Part shown: one piece after another, positions 1-10,198 of the stretch | How the letters are laid out: the number at the start of each line of letters is the position of its first letter | How positions within the stretch are numbered: the stretch's first letter is position 1 | Origin: Marinitoga piezophila KA3 | Lineage (GTDB): Bacteria > Thermotogota > Thermotogae > Petrotogales > Petrotogaceae | NCBI RefSeq assembly: GCF_000255135.1 | Contig: NC_016751.1 | Location: 1,426,001 to 1,490,000 of the forward strand | Direction: 5' to 3' | DNA length: 64,000 nt | Program-made: the position numbers and the translations under genes | The notes under the pieces: generated by a model | Databases searched by the model: none | What the model was told of the DNA's origin: nothing | The model's input: only the letters and a program-made list of their open reading frames with translations

Positions 1-318
1 TCTAAAAAAGTAGCGGAAGAAATAAATGAGATGCTTTTGAAAATAAAAAATGGAAAAGATTTATCCGATGCATTTAAAGACAGCTCTTTTGGTGAATTAA
101 TATATGCACTATCTTTATCAAATGATATTGGAAATATGAAAAAGCCATTGGAGATAATGGAAACCCATCTTAATCTGGAAATAGGTACTTATGTTCAAAA
201 ATTAAAAAAGATATTTGAACCAATTTTAATATCAATATTGTCCGTTATAATTTTAGAAATTGTATATACCTTTTATAATGGGATGTTTAATGCTATTAAT
301 ATGTTTGAGGGGATATAG
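1..318 (+). CDS. Type II secretion / type IV pilus inner-membrane protein GspF/PilC, C-terminal part
   Basis: This gene enters from the left edge, so only its last 105 codons are present. Frame 1 is open from base 1. The visible part has the GspF-type stretch with EEINEMLLKIKNGKDLSDAF-like residues, then a Gly-Asn turn and a C-terminal membrane segment (IFEPILISILSVIILEIVYTFY). GspF/PilC proteins form the inner-membrane platform of type II secretion and type IV pilus machines. The stop directly abuts a pseudopilin gene, which fits this role. Which of the two machines it serves cannot be told here. Confidence 0.85.
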   Translation, partial: SKKVAEEINEMLLKIKNGKDLSDAFKDSSFGELIYALSLSNDIGNMKKPLEIMETHLNLEIGTYVQKLKKIFEPILISILSVIILEIVYTFYNGMFNAINMFEGI

Positions 319-729
319 ATGAAGTCAAAAAAAGGATTTATACTTTTTGAAGTGATTGTTGTACTGTTAATAGAAAGTATTTTAATATTAGTTGCTCCTA
401 TAATTATAAAACATACATTTTTTGAAGACATAAAAAAGAGAATAGATTTTGTGTATATGATGGATACTTTTGTGCAGGCAAAGTATCATTCTATAGATTT
501 TAAAAAGAAGAATTCAAGGGTTATAGTAGCAGGTAAAATATATTTTATTGGTAATATATTTCTTCAGCTTCCATACACCCAGTATAAAAATTATGCTCAT
601 GTATATCAATTTTTTAATTTTATGATGCAGGGGCCTGGAGGAACTATATATATAAACGATAATGTATATTTAAGATTTTCAATACTTCCTGTAACTTCGG
701 CCTTTTCATGGGGAGGGATAAAGTGGTAA
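319..729 (+). CDS. Type IV pseudopilin-like protein
   Basis: The 136-residue protein starts MKSKKGFILFEVIVVLLIES, a class III (prepilin) signal: a short basic leader, Gly6, Phe at +1 and Glu at +5 of the mature protein, then a hydrophobic helix. Prepilin peptidase would cut after Gly6. Pseudopilins assemble a short periplasmic pilus in type II secretion systems. The rest of the protein is not recognisable beyond a few aromatic, strand-like stretches. It starts at the base after the GspF stop and is part of the same operon. Minor pilin of a type IV pilus is the alternative. Confidence 0.8.
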   Translation: MKSKKGFILFEVIVVLLIESILILVAPIIIKHTFFEDIKKRIDFVYMMDTFVQAKYHSIDFKKKNSRVIVAGKIYFIGNIFLQLPYTQYKNYAHVYQFFNFMMQGPGGTIYINDNVYLRFSILPVTSAFSWGGIKW

Positions 730-1241
730 AAAAGTATTATTATAACAATAAATATCTTTTTAAAGAAAAGATAAAAGAGAAATCTTTTTTTGGAGAAAAG
801 AGAATAAATATTGTTCATAATTACGGAATTATAAAAAAATTCAGTGATAAAGATGAATTAAACATGTATATTATAAATAATGCAAGAGATTACGAGAGTT
901 CAAAGGAAAAGGTTGGTGTTATAGATTTAGGAGAAAATATGTATTATTTATATTTGAAAAAATCTATGTTTAAATACAGATTTTCAATTAAATATGATTA
1001 CTATATACCAATAAATTTATTATTATGGAAACACCTTTCTAATAATGATTTTTCAAAATATAAAACAATAGTATTTGAAATTCAGGAAAGAAAAATTCTT
1101 TATTATAGAGAAAAAGAGTTTTTTGAGTATGGAATATATATAAATAATGTGTCAGAAGATATTTATTGTGTAAATCTGGATTGTGAAAAAATAAAAAAAA
1201 TAATATTAGAAGGTGATTTTAAAAATGTTGTGGGGGTTTGA
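723..1241 (+). CDS. Uncharacterised protein of the secretion/pilus operon (GspL/PilM position)
   Basis: I do not recognise this ~172-residue protein by sequence. A GTG at 723 is the likely start, because GGGAGG at 711-716 lies about 6 bases before it; an in-frame ATG at 708 sits upstream of that site. It overlaps the pseudopilin gene by 7 bases. It is rich in Tyr, Lys and Ile and has no signal peptide or obvious membrane segment. Its place between a pseudopilin and a single-helix PilN/GspM-like gene is where PilM or the cytoplasmic half of GspL usually sits. That role is inferred from position only. Confidence 0.6.
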   Translation: MVKKYYYNNKYLFKEKIKEKSFFGEKRINIVHNYGIIKKFSDKDELNMYIINNARDYESSKEKVGVIDLGENMYYLYLKKSMFKYRFSIKYDYYIPINLLLWKHLSNNDFSKYKTIVFEIQERKILYYREKEFFEYGIYINNVSEDIYCVNLDCEKIKKIILEGDFKNVVGV

Positions 1242-1641
1242 ATCTCGATTGAGAAAATATTTAAATATATTTTCCTATGTGATATTATCAATTTCAATAA
1301 TATTTATGGGATTTTCTATATATTACTACAATAATAAAATTTATGAAATTAAACTCAATTATATTGATAATAGAGAAAAGATGTTTCAGGAATACAAAAA
1401 AAGAATAGAATTAGCCAGAAAGACTAATGAAGAATTTTTTAATTTTTTAAAATTTCTTGAGAAACTTGAAACTGAAGTTCGTATATTATCTCTGAAATAT
1501 TCTGCTAATACAACACTGGAAGCGACAATAGCAGTATCTATTAAAGATTCGGTTGAAATAGTGGCACCATTTGAAATTGAAGAAAAGGGAGATATAGATC
1601 TGGTATACAAGCAATATAAAATACTGGAGTTGAGAAAATGA
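1225..1641 (+). CDS. PilN/GspM-like bitopic assembly protein
   Basis: A 138-residue protein with a short cytoplasmic N-terminus (LWGFESRLRKYL), one membrane helix around residues 12-35, a charged helical region that could be a coiled coil (residues ~40-85) and a small C-terminal domain. This is the shape of PilN or GspM/GspL periplasmic parts. The ATG at 1225 is preferred over a GTG at 1213 because AGAAGGTGAT (1208-1217) is well placed for it. It overlaps the preceding gene by 17 bases. Sequence similarity to known families is weak, so the assignment rests on topology and neighbours. Confidence 0.6.
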   Translation: MLWGFESRLRKYLNIFSYVILSISIIFMGFSIYYYNNKIYEIKLNYIDNREKMFQEYKKRIELARKTNEEFFNFLKFLEKLETEVRILSLKYSANTTLEATIAVSIKDSVEIVAPFEIEEKGDIDLVYKQYKILELRK

Positions 1642-2225
1642 TATATAGATACGCTCTTTCAATAATAATTATTATAATTTCTTTGTTTATTATGAATAAA
1701 ACACAGGTAAATATCCCGAAAAAAAGTGTGGAAATTCCTCAGTATAAGATAGCATGTTCTGAAAACCCGATAATAAAAAAAAATCTATCCTCAATTGAAA
1801 TATCCAGTATAATATCTAAATTGGAAAATGAAAATGGAGTAATAATAGACAAATTATTTTTGAGAAAAAAAGATATTTTTGATAATAGTTATGATATATA
1901 TATTGAAAGACAAATTCCTGAAAATGTTAAAGTTATAAATATTCAGTTAGAGAAACAAAATAAGTATAAAAATTTCTTTCAAGGGATAGATTTTGATGTA
2001 GATGAACTCTGGAAAGAAAAAAATTTTTTACCTGAATCTGAAATATTAAAATTTGCAGGTGTTGTAGAAAATGAAGGTAATTTGATAGGATATGTATATA
2101 TAGGAAATCAATTAATAAAATTGAAAAATGGAGAAATAAAAAACGATAAACGGGTTATAAAAATATTTAAAGATGGTATATTGTTATATGACAATAACAA
2201 AAAAAGATTTGAGGTGTTGAGATGA
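1638..2225 (+). CDS. GspC/PilP-like secretion protein
   Basis: A 195-residue protein with an N-terminal signal-anchor (ALSIIIIIISLFIM) and a small C-terminal beta-rich domain with the pattern GVVENEGNLIGYVYIGNQ, then GEIKNDKRVIKI. That pattern resembles the homology region of GspC and PilP, which links the inner-membrane platform to the secretin. It starts in a 4-base ATGA overlap with the previous gene and overlaps the secretin start by another ATGA, so the genes are translationally coupled. The family call is by domain shape and position. Confidence 0.6.
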   Translation: MIYRYALSIIIIIISLFIMNKTQVNIPKKSVEIPQYKIACSENPIIKKNLSSIEISSIISKLENENGVIIDKLFLRKKDIFDNSYDIYIERQIPENVKVINIQLEKQNKYKNFFQGIDFDVDELWKEKNFLPESEILKFAGVVENEGNLIGYVYIGNQLIKLKNGEIKNDKRVIKIFKDGILLYDNNKKRFEVLR

Positions 2226-4420
2226 AAAAATTATACATACCATTTATTCTTTTTTTGATGATGTATATAAATTTATTTTCATATAAAATAATTATTGATC
2301 AAGTGGAAAATACAACAATTATTAAAATTACCAATATTTTAACATCTCTTGAGATGTTTAACAGAGAAAATATATATAAATGCATATTTTCAGATAATAT
2401 AAAATTTGAGGATAAAACTATGGAGATTTATCGTGGGCCTGTAAAAAAAATTCATACATATAATAATATTATTGAATTTGAAACGATATTTCCTGTTAAT
2501 AAGGGAGATATAAAAATCAATAAACTGGATAATAAAAATTTGGAAATAATTGTAAAAGGATTTGGTGAAATAGGAGATAAAGATTATTATTTTAAAAAGA
2601 TATTGATAAAGGATATTCTTGAAATGGTATTGGATGAAGTAAAGTTGAATAGGTATTATATAGATCCAGTTCCAGAAAAGTATATTTCTTTAACACTGAA
2701 AAAGTTTTATCCAGAAGATATTTTCAGAATATTAATTCAAAAAAGCGGATTAAAGTATTTTTATATAGATGAAAATAACATACTTTTTTCAAAGTTAAAT
2801 ATTGAAAAAACAGCTTTTCCAATAATTGTTCGCGAAAATAATGCGAATACCAAAAAGGAAGAGTATATTTATAGCTTAATAGAATCTAACATACCTGATT
2901 TTTTGGGATTAATCAGGTTTATGGGAATAAAAGGAATTAAAGTAAATGAAAATGTATATCTTATATACGCAACAAACGAAAAAACAGAACAGATAAAAAA
3001 AATAAATCATGCAATAGAAGTGATATATCCTGAAAAGAATGGAGAGATACATTTAAAAAAAGTTGAAAAAAATGGAGAAAACTCCGCAAAAATGCAGAAA
3101 TCAGACGAAATATATAAAGTTGATATAATAAAAAGCAATTATGATTTGAGAAAATTAGAAGCTTTTTTTGATGTGGAAATTTCGCAAATTGCAACAACAT
3201 TATATCTGGTTAAAGGGGAAAAAATAGAAAAACTTAAAGAAATACTGAAAAAAATAGAAAATATTAATATTAATTATAATAATAAAAAAAGTAATAATAT
3301 AAATAATAAAAATAACATTAAAATTGAAATAATAGAGTCAAAATTAGATTTATTACCTTTTAATAAAATTTTTAAAGATACTATAATTCAAAAGATAGAA
3401 AAAAATTATATAATAAGAGGGAAAGAAGAAGATATAGGCATTATAAAAGATTATATAGAAAAATTCGAAAATGAAGAAGAGATTTCCGATGAATCAGATG
3501 AAGCGACAGATGTAAAAGCAGATATTTCATTACTGAAACAGGGTATAATTAATAAAAATAAAGAAAAAAATGAAACAATTTCTCTGTATAAAATTATTGA
3601 AAAATTTGCAAAAGAAAAAAATTACAGTTTGATAAATAATGATGATTTAAAAGCTATTTCGGTGTATAATTATAATGTAGATTATTCAAATAAAAAAAAT
3701 ATTGAATATCTTTTAAATGAATATAATTATATATTGGAAGATAAAGAAGGGATTTTGATAATAAAAAGCAAAATCCCAGAGGTTATATCAATAGAAATAT
3801 CTATAATCGATTCTTCGATTTTAGAAGAAACAATAAGGAAAATAGAGAACAGGTTTAATTCTAAAGATATAGTGGCATCTTTAAATAATGGAATAATTAC
3901 ACCACAGTTATATGCTGAAATTATTGAGGCGGTATTTGATGTAAAAAACATTAACTCAAAATCAAATTCGCAACTATTATCTAAACCCAAAATAATAGTA
4001 AAATCTGGAAGTAAAGCTATGTTTAAATCTGTTTATAGAGTACCTATAGTAAATGAGTCTTCTATACAGTATATAGAAAGTGGATTGTTTCTTGAAATAG
4101 AACCGAGATATAATAAATATCAGGATTTAATAGATTTAGATTTATCTTTAAAAGTCAGTGAACCGGAAAAATCTTCAATATCTAAATATAATGCGGAAAC
4201 ATCACGCGAATTAAAAACAAAGATGTTAATAAAAAATGGTTATGTTGGAGTTATTGGTGGATTAAAATTATTAAAAAAGGAAAAATTAAATACCGGAGTC
4301 CCGTTTTTAAAAGATATCCCTTTTTTGGGCGAATTGTTTAAAACAACAGAAGAGAGAAATCGAGAATATAATTTGACATTGTTTATTTGGCCAAAACTAA
4401 CAGGATATGGAGGCGAATAA
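2222..4420 (+). CDS. Secretin (GspD/PilQ family outer-membrane channel)
   Basis: A 732-residue protein with a signal peptide (KKLYIPFILFLMMYINLFSY), several N-terminal ring-like repeats, low-complexity Asn/Lys linkers near residues 345-360, and a C-terminal secretin domain. The secretin domain is clear: SQLLSKPKIIVKSGSKA, then GVPFLKDIPFLGELF followed by a beta-strand end LTLFIWPKL. Secretins form the multimeric outer-membrane gate of type II secretion and type IV pili. It is the last machine gene before the housekeeping run. The N-terminal half is very divergent and rich in Lys, Asn and Ile, in keeping with the AT-rich genome. Confidence 0.92.
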   Translation: MKKLYIPFILFLMMYINLFSYKIIIDQVENTTIIKITNILTSLEMFNRENIYKCIFSDNIKFEDKTMEIYRGPVKKIHTYNNIIEFETIFPVNKGDIKINKLDNKNLEIIVKGFGEIGDKDYYFKKILIKDILEMVLDEVKLNRYYIDPVPEKYISLTLKKFYPEDIFRILIQKSGLKYFYIDENNILFSKLNIEKTAFPIIVRENNANTKKEEYIYSLIESNIPDFLGLIRFMGIKGIKVNENVYLIYATNEKTEQIKKINHAIEVIYPEKNGEIHLKKVEKNGENSAKMQKSDEIYKVDIIKSNYDLRKLEAFFDVEISQIATTLYLVKGEKIEKLKEILKKIENININYNNKKSNNINNKNNIKIEIIESKLDLLPFNKIFKDTIIQKIEKNYIIRGKEEDIGIIKDYIEKFENEEEISDESDEATDVKADISLLKQGIINKNKEKNETISLYKIIEKFAKEKNYSLINNDDLKAISVYNYNVDYSNKKNIEYLLNEYNYILEDKEGILIIKSKIPEVISIEISIIDSSILEETIRKIENRFNSKDIVASLNNGIITPQLYAEIIEAVFDVKNINSKSNSQLLSKPKIIVKSGSKAMFKSVYRVPIVNESSIQYIESGLFLEIEPRYNKYQDLIDLDLSLKVSEPEKSSISKYNAETSRELKTKMLIKNGYVGVIGGLKLLKKEKLNTGVPFLKDIPFLGELFKTTEERNREYNLTLFIWPKLTGYGGE

Positions 4421-4421
4421 A

Positions 4422-5228
4422 ATGAGATATCCTGTAGTGGCTGGAACATTTTATCCTGCTGATTATGAAGAATTAAAAAAACAAATTTCATCTTTTTTTG
4501 AAAGATTTGAAGAGATTGAAATACCTGAAAAATCAATTGACTTAACGGGATTAATTGTTCCGCATGCTGGTTATGTTTTTTCAGGACAAACAGCGGCATA
4601 TGGATATTATGAATTGATGAAAAAAGGAAAAGTAAAAACAGCAATAATTATTGGACCTAATCATACAGGTGTAGGTCCATCTTTGTCGGTATATCCAGAA
4701 GGTTCATGGTTAACCCCGTTTGGAACCATAGATGTGGATACGGAAATTTCTAATTTTATATTATCTGAATTGAGAATCAAAGGAGATATTATAGCTCATG
4801 AATATGAGCATTCTATAGAAGTGCAATTGCCGTTTTTGCAATATTTATATGGAAATGATTTTAAAATAGTTCCTATAATAATGGGAGTTCAAACATTAGA
4901 AATGTCGAAAAAGTTAAGTAAAGTTATAAAAAAATTTGCTAAAGATGGTGTGGTTATAATTGCATCAAGTGATTTAAATCATTATGAAAATCATGAAGTA
5001 ACCCTGGAAAAGGGAAATTTTATTATAGAAGCCTTAAAAGAAAAATCGCCTGAAAAGGTATATGAGTATATAAAAAAATATAATATAACAGCATGTGGAT
5101 TTGGAGCAATAAATACATTATTATATACAGGATTTGAAAATGTAAGAATATTACATCATACAACAAGTGGAGAAATATTTGGAGATTATGAAAGAACCGT
5201 TGGATATCTTTCGGCTATACTCGAATAA
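4422..5228 (+). CDS. MEMO1 / AmmeMemoRadiSam system protein B family protein
   Basis: A 268-residue protein of the MEMO family, close to the usual family length. Motifs seen are VVAGTFYPAD at the N-terminus, LIVPHAGYVFSGQTAAYG (residues ~45-62), IIIGPNHTG and SSDLNHYE. MEMO proteins share the fold of extradiol dioxygenases with conserved His residues; their bacterial function is unsettled. The partners usually found with it (AMMECR1 domain and a radical SAM protein) are not adjacent here. ATG 4422 is chosen over ATG 4407 because GGAGG (4409-4413) is placed for it. The gene follows the secretin stop by one base. Confidence 0.9.
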   Translation: MRYPVVAGTFYPADYEELKKQISSFFERFEEIEIPEKSIDLTGLIVPHAGYVFSGQTAAYGYYELMKKGKVKTAIIIGPNHTGVGPSLSVYPEGSWLTPFGTIDVDTEISNFILSELRIKGDIIAHEYEHSIEVQLPFLQYLYGNDFKIVPIIMGVQTLEMSKKLSKVIKKFAKDGVVIIASSDLNHYENHEVTLEKGNFIIEALKEKSPEKVYEYIKKYNITACGFGAINTLLYTGFENVRILHHTTSGEIFGDYERTVGYLSAILE

Positions 5229-5252
5229 ATAAAAATAACGGAGGTGTTATTT

Positions 5253-5594
5253 ATGATTATAGAAACAGATCTCGGAACAGTGACCATAAAACCGGAAGTA
5301 TTTAATGAAATAGTATATAGAGCAGCACTTGAATCATATGGTACTGTAGATATTGGAAAAGGTGGTTTATTAAATAAATTGGCATCTGTATTACAAAAGC
5401 CACAGGAAAAAGGTGTAGAAGTAATTGAAGAGGATAATAAGGTAACTGTAAATCTTTATATTTATATGGAATATGGTCTTCCTTTAAAAAGGGTTGCTGC
5501 TAATGCCCAGGAAAATGTCTATCATCGTATAAAGGAAGCTCTGGGGGATGTAGACGTAACAGTAAATGTAAAAGTAGTAGGAATAAAAATTTAA
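5253..5594 (+). CDS. Asp23/Gls24 family protein
   Basis: A 113-residue Asp23/Gls24 (YloU-like) protein. The family pattern GTVTIKPEVFNEIVYRAALE near the N-terminus and KEALGDVDVTVNVKVVGIKI at the C-terminus is visible. In Firmicutes these proteins are tied to envelope homeostasis, and yloU typically sits beside the fakA-like yloV, exactly as here. ATG 5253 is preferred to GTG 5244 because GGAGG at 5240-5244 fits it. The exact role in this lineage is not known. Confidence 0.9.
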   Translation: MIIETDLGTVTIKPEVFNEIVYRAALESYGTVDIGKGGLLNKLASVLQKPQEKGVEVIEEDNKVTVNLYIYMEYGLPLKRVAANAQENVYHRIKEALGDVDVTVNVKVVGIKI

Positions 5595-5606
5595 AGAGGT
5601 GAAAAC

Positions 5607-7271
5607 ATGAAGGAATTACATGCAAAGGATTTTTATATAGCATTTAAAAAAGCAGCAGAAACCCTTATAGTGAAAAAAGATGAAATAAATGCATTAAATG
5701 TATTTCCTGTTCCGGACGGGGATACAGGTTCAAATATGTCATCGGGTATGCTTGAAGCATGTGAATGGCTTGATAAGACTAAGAATAAAAATAAAATGAA
5801 AGATATAATGAAAAATATGAGAGATGGATTGTTAATGGGAGCCAGAGGAAACTCTGGAGTTATCTTATCTCAAATCTTTAGAGGTTTTACAGAAACCCTT
5901 GAAGATAAAGAAGTTGTAACTACAAAAGATTTTATAGAAGCTTTGAAAAAAGCGAAAGAGGTTGCATATCATGCGGTTATTAAGCCTGTTGAAGGTACAA
6001 TGCTAACATTGATTAGAAAACTCGCAGAAAGAGCAGAAGAAGAATTATCTGATATAGAAGATTTTGAAGAGTTTATAAACAGATTATATGAAATTTCAGA
6101 AGAAATAGTAGAAGAAACTCCAAAATACTTAAAAAAATTAAGAGAAGCTAATGTTGTAGATGCTGGTGCAAAAGGGCTTAGCTATATAATAAAAGGTTTT
6201 AGAGATGCTATAAATGGAGATACTGAAGTAGATTTAAAGAATATAGAAAGTGCTTCAGCTGAAGAGATTAAAGAAATTGCATACGAAGAAATAAAATTCC
6301 AGTATTGTACAGAATGTGTTTTGAAATTAAATGATCCGGATATTTCAAAGGAAGAATTGGATAAAATAAGAGCATTTCTTGAAGAATTAGGTGACTCTAT
6401 AGTGCTGGTTCATCAGGGAGATTTCTTAAAAACACATGTACATACAAATCATCCTGGAAAGGTTTTTGAAGAATTTTTATTATATGGAGAACTATATAAG
6501 GTAAAAGTTGATAATATGAAGGTACAACATGAACATGTAACTGAAACATATACTGCCGAAAATACTACAGATAATACAGAAGAACAAAATGAAGTTTTTG
6601 AAACAAATAATGAAAATTGGGGAATAATAACCGTTTCTCCGGGAGACGGATTGACTCAGATATTTAAGAGTTTAGGTGTTGATATGGTAATATTTGGTGG
6701 CCAAACAATGAATCCAAGTGTAAAGGATTTCATGGAAGCCATAGAAAAATTGCCACAAAAGAAGATATTAATATTGCCAAATAATCCAAATATTATACTT
6801 ACAGCAGAAAAAGTTGCAGATATGGTTGAAGATAAAGAAGTATTGGTTGTAAAAACAAAGTATATTCAGGAAGGCGTAGCTGCAATGCTTGCATTTGATG
6901 ATACAATGGAAAAGGACGAATTAAAAGAGGCAATTGAGTCTGAAATCTCAGCAGTTGTTCCTATTCAAGTAACATATGCAGTTAGAGATTCTGAAATAGC
7001 AGGAGAAAGCATTAAAAAAGATGAATATCTGGTATTTGTGGGAAAAGAATTAAAAGCACATGGATTTGATTTAAATGAAGCTGTTTTAAAGGTATTAAGA
7101 GAAAAATTGGCTGAAGGATTTGAAATAATGACAATATTCTATGGTCAGGATATAGAACAAAAAACAGCAGAATTAATAGCAAATGAATTAATGGAAGAAT
7201 TTTCAGATTTAGAGGTTGAAATACACAATGGCGGACAACCTCATTATCCGCTGTTAATTTCACTTGAATAA
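5607..7271 (+). CDS. FakA/YloV-like DhaL-domain kinase (fatty acid kinase family)
   Basis: A 554-residue protein with an N-terminal DhaL (DAK phosphatase) domain: [16 protein letters not shown] holds the Asp residues (D37, D39) that bind Mg-ATP, followed by [19 protein letters not shown] central region with CTECVLKL and a C-terminal region of the FakA type ([20 protein letters not shown]) complete the architecture. FakA phosphorylates fatty acids held by a DegV-type FakB protein. No FakB gene is visible in the window. It starts 12 bases after the Asp23 gene with GAGGTGA as ribosome binding site. Confidence 0.9.
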   Translation: MKELHAKDFYIAFKKAAETLIVKKDEINALNVFPVPDGDTGSNMSSGMLEACEWLDKTKNKNKMKDIMKNMRDGLLMGARGNSGVILSQIFRGFTETLEDKEVVTTKDFIEALKKAKEVAYHAVIKPVEGTMLTLIRKLAERAEEELSDIEDFEEFINRLYEISEEIVEETPKYLKKLREANVVDAGAKGLSYIIKGFRDAINGDTEVDLKNIESASAEEIKEIAYEEIKFQYCTECVLKLNDPDISKEELDKIRAFLEELGDSIVLVHQGDFLKTHVHTNHPGKVFEEFLLYGELYKVKVDNMKVQHEHVTETYTAENTTDNTEEQNEVFETNNENWGIITVSPGDGLTQIFKSLGVDMVIFGGQTMNPSVKDFMEAIEKLPQKKILILPNNPNIILTAEKVADMVEDKEVLVVKTKYIQEGVAAMLAFDDTMEKDELKEAIESEISAVVPIQVTYAVRDSEIAGESIKKDEYLVFVGKELKAHGFDLNEAVLKVLREKLAEGFEIMTIFYGQDIEQKTAELIANELMEEFSDLEVEIHNGGQPHYPLLISLE

Positions 7272-7285
7272 AGGAGGAACTGACA

Positions 7286-8143
7286 TTGTATATTCAGGAT
7301 TTAATATTAAAATTAGATAAATTCTGGTCTGAATATGGTTGTGTAATAGAACAACCTTACGATATGGAGATGGGTGCAGGAACTTATCACCCATCAACAT
7401 TTTTTAGAACATTAGGTGAAAAACCATTTAATGTTGCATTTGTTCAACCGAGTAGAAGACCAACAGATGGAAGATATGGTGAAAATCCAAATAGAATGCA
7501 AAGGTTTCATCAATATCAGGTAATATTAAAACCGTCACCAAAGGAATCCCAGGAAATTTATATAGAATCTTTAAAGGCGATAGGAATTAATCCAGATGAA
7601 CATGATATACGTTTTGTAGAAGATAACTGGGAATCACCTACACTTGGTGCCTGGGGAGTAGGTTGGGAAGTATGGTTAGATGGAATGGAAATTACGCAAT
7701 TCACATATTTCCAACAAATGGGTGGAGTTTCATTAAAACCTATTTCACTTGAAATTACATATGGAATAGAAAGACTTGCTATGTATTTGCAGGGAAAAGA
7801 GAATGTATATGAAACAATGTGGAATAAGTATGTGAAATATGGAGAAATGTTCAAAGAAAATGAAAGACAGTTCTCAATCTTTAATTTTGAAAAAGCAAAT
7901 ATAGAAGTGTTGTATAATCTTTTTGAAACATATAAAAACGAATTTGAGTATCTTATTGAAAATAAATTATATTTACCTGCATATGATTATCTTGTAAAAG
8001 CAGCGCATGCGTTTAATTTACTTGATGCAAGAAATGCAATAAGTGTAAATGAAAGACAGAAATATATACTTTTAATTAGAGACATGGCAAGAAAGACAGC
8101 ACAAACATACCTCGAAGCAATTGGAGGAGAGAATGATGAATAA
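7286..8143 (+). CDS. glyQ: Glycyl-tRNA synthetase alpha subunit
   Basis: The 285-residue catalytic subunit of bacterial alpha2beta2 glycyl-tRNA synthetase, which charges tRNA-Gly. Family signatures are plain: [20 protein letters not shown] at the N-terminus, [36 protein letters not shown], and [18 protein letters not shown]. The length is normal. Translation starts at a TTG (7286) directly behind AAGGAGGA (7271-7278). The 3' end overlaps glyS by 8 bases. Confidence 0.98.
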   Translation: MYIQDLILKLDKFWSEYGCVIEQPYDMEMGAGTYHPSTFFRTLGEKPFNVAFVQPSRRPTDGRYGENPNRMQRFHQYQVILKPSPKESQEIYIESLKAIGINPDEHDIRFVEDNWESPTLGAWGVGWEVWLDGMEITQFTYFQQMGGVSLKPISLEITYGIERLAMYLQGKENVYETMWNKYVKYGEMFKENERQFSIFNFEKANIEVLYNLFETYKNEFEYLIENKLYLPAYDYLVKAAHAFNLLDARNAISVNERQKYILLIRDMARKTAQTYLEAIGGENDE

Positions 8144-10172
8144 AAAGTCATTACTTGAAATAGGCGTTGAAGAATTACCTTCAAGTGAATATGAAAATAT
8201 AATTACTCAGTTATATCAAAATATGGAAGAAGAATTAAAAAAACATAATATATCTTATACAAAGCTGGAAGTTTTCATTGCCCCAAGAAGATTTGGTGTT
8301 TATCTTGAAGGTTTACCAGAAAAAGAACCAGACATGATAATGGAAAGAAAAGGACCTGCTAAAAAGGTTTCATTTGATGAAGACGGAAATCCAACAAAAC
8401 CATATCAGGGTTTTTTAAGATCTCTTGAAGGAACAGAGTATGAAATTGAAGAGAAAGAATTAAAAGGCAATATATATTTATTTGCAAAGATAAAAAAAGC
8501 AGGTAGACCTATTTCCGAATCCCTTGCAGAAATATATCCAGCTGTAATAAAAAAATTGAGATTTAAAAAACCAATGAGATGGTCAAATGGTGAATATGAA
8601 TTTGTTAGACCGGTGCATTGGATAATGGCGTTATTAGATTATGATATAATAGATTTTGAATTGTTCGGAATTAACTCTTCAAGAAGAACTTTCGGGCATA
8701 GATTTATGAGTAAAGGCGAAGTATTTATTTCCAGACCTGATGAGTACTTTGACATATTAAGAGAAAATTTTGTAATTGCTAATTACTCAGAAAGAAAAGA
8801 AAGAATTAAAGAAGAGTTAGAAAAGGTTGCTGTAAATAATGAATTGGAAATAGAAATGGATGAAGAATTAATAAATGAAATTGCTCAATTAACAGAATAT
8901 CCGGCAGCTGTTGTGGGAACATTTAACGAAGAATATTTAATGCTTCCAGAGGAAGTAATAAAAATAACAGTTAAACATCATCAAAGAAGTTTTGTTGCAA
9001 GAAAAAATGGTAAGATTTCAAATAATTATATAGCATTTCAGGATGGATTAAGTGAAGAAAAAAATGTTGTAAACGGTTATTCGAGGGTTATTAACGCAAG
9101 ACTTGACGATGCAAAATTCTATTATGATGAAGATTTAAATACACCTGTTGAGGTGTATTTAAAGAAATTAAATCAAATTACATATCAGGCTGGTCTAGGA
9201 ACATATTTAAATAAAATAAATATAATGATGAAAATTTCAGAATTAATAGCAAAATCATTGGATTATAAAAACGAAAATCTCATAAAAGCAACAGAACTTT
9301 CAAAAATAGACATACCTTCACATATAGTTTATGAATTCCCGGAATTACAGGGAGCAATGGGAAGGATATATTTAAAACATCATAATTATTCTGAAGATGT
9401 ATATATTGTTGCTGAAGAACATTATAAACCAGTTGAAGAAACCGATACTTTGCCTTTGGAACTTAATTCTTTAATAGTTTCTATGGCAGATAAACTTTAT
9501 GATATAGTTGGATTCTTTGGAATAAATAAAATTCCAACAGGTTCAAAAGACCCATTTGCTTTAAGAAGAAAGGCATATGGTGTATTAAGAATAATAATAG
9601 AAAACAACTGGGATATAGATCTTGAAGAACTAATGAGAAAAATTTCAGAATTAATAGGTGTTGAATATAAGGAAAATGAAATTTCCGAATTCTTTAAAAA
9701 TAGGTTTGAAACTTATTTATCAAGAAAGAAAATCTCTTCAGAGGTTATAAATACAGTTTTGGTAAATTGGAATAAACCATTAAGAGCATATCTTGCAGCA
9801 GAAGCTTTAAATGAAGTTGCAAATTCCGAAGAATTTAAGGTATTTATAAAAACATTCCAGAGGGTTCAGAATATATCTAAAAAGCATAATTCATTGAAAT
9901 ATGAAGGAAGATTATTTAAAGAAGAAGCAGAAAAGCAATTGTTTGAAAAATACCTTGAAACCAAAGGAAAGATAGAAGAAAAATTAGAAAGATTAAGCTA
10001 CAAAGAAGCAATAGATGAATTATTAACCATGAAAGATAGTATTGACAATTATTTTGATAATGTATTTGTTATGGATAAAGATGAGAGTATTAGAATGAAT
10101 AGATTGGGATTTTTGAAAAATATAGCCAATCTATTCCTTGAATTTGGAGATATATCCAAGTTATACAGTTAA
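8136..10172 (+). CDS. glyS: Glycyl-tRNA synthetase beta subunit
   Basis: The ~678-residue beta subunit, needed for tRNA binding by the GlyQS enzyme. It begins [18 protein letters not shown], the usual GlyS N-terminus, and has [38 protein letters not shown] and SKDPFALRR, all typical of the family. Two adjacent ATGs (8133 and 8136) are possible; GGAGG at 8123-8127 is better spaced for 8136. The start lies inside the last codons of glyQ, so the subunits are translationally coupled. Confidence 0.98.
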   Translation: MNKKSLLEIGVEELPSSEYENIITQLYQNMEEELKKHNISYTKLEVFIAPRRFGVYLEGLPEKEPDMIMERKGPAKKVSFDEDGNPTKPYQGFLRSLEGTEYEIEEKELKGNIYLFAKIKKAGRPISESLAEIYPAVIKKLRFKKPMRWSNGEYEFVRPVHWIMALLDYDIIDFELFGINSSRRTFGHRFMSKGEVFISRPDEYFDILRENFVIANYSERKERIKEELEKVAVNNELEIEMDEELINEIAQLTEYPAAVVGTFNEEYLMLPEEVIKITVKHHQRSFVARKNGKISNNYIAFQDGLSEEKNVVNGYSRVINARLDDAKFYYDEDLNTPVEVYLKKLNQITYQAGLGTYLNKINIMMKISELIAKSLDYKNENLIKATELSKIDIPSHIVYEFPELQGAMGRIYLKHHNYSEDVYIVAEEHYKPVEETDTLPLELNSLIVSMADKLYDIVGFFGINKIPTGSKDPFALRRKAYGVLRIIIENNWDIDLEELMRKISELIGVEYKENEISEFFKNRFETYLSRKKISSEVINTVLVNWNKPLRAYLAAEALNEVANSEEFKVFIKTFQRVQNISKKHNSLKYEGRLFKEEAEKQLFEKYLETKGKIEEKLERLSYKEAIDELLTMKDSIDNYFDNVFVMDKDESIRMNRLGFLKNIANLFLEFGDISKLYS

Positions 10173-10198
10173 TAAAATAAAAAGTTGGAGCTGAAAAA

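Noticed and set aside
3727-3990. Minus-strand open frames inside the secretin and other AT-rich genes
   Set aside because: They are antisense shadows with no ribosome binding sites or family features.
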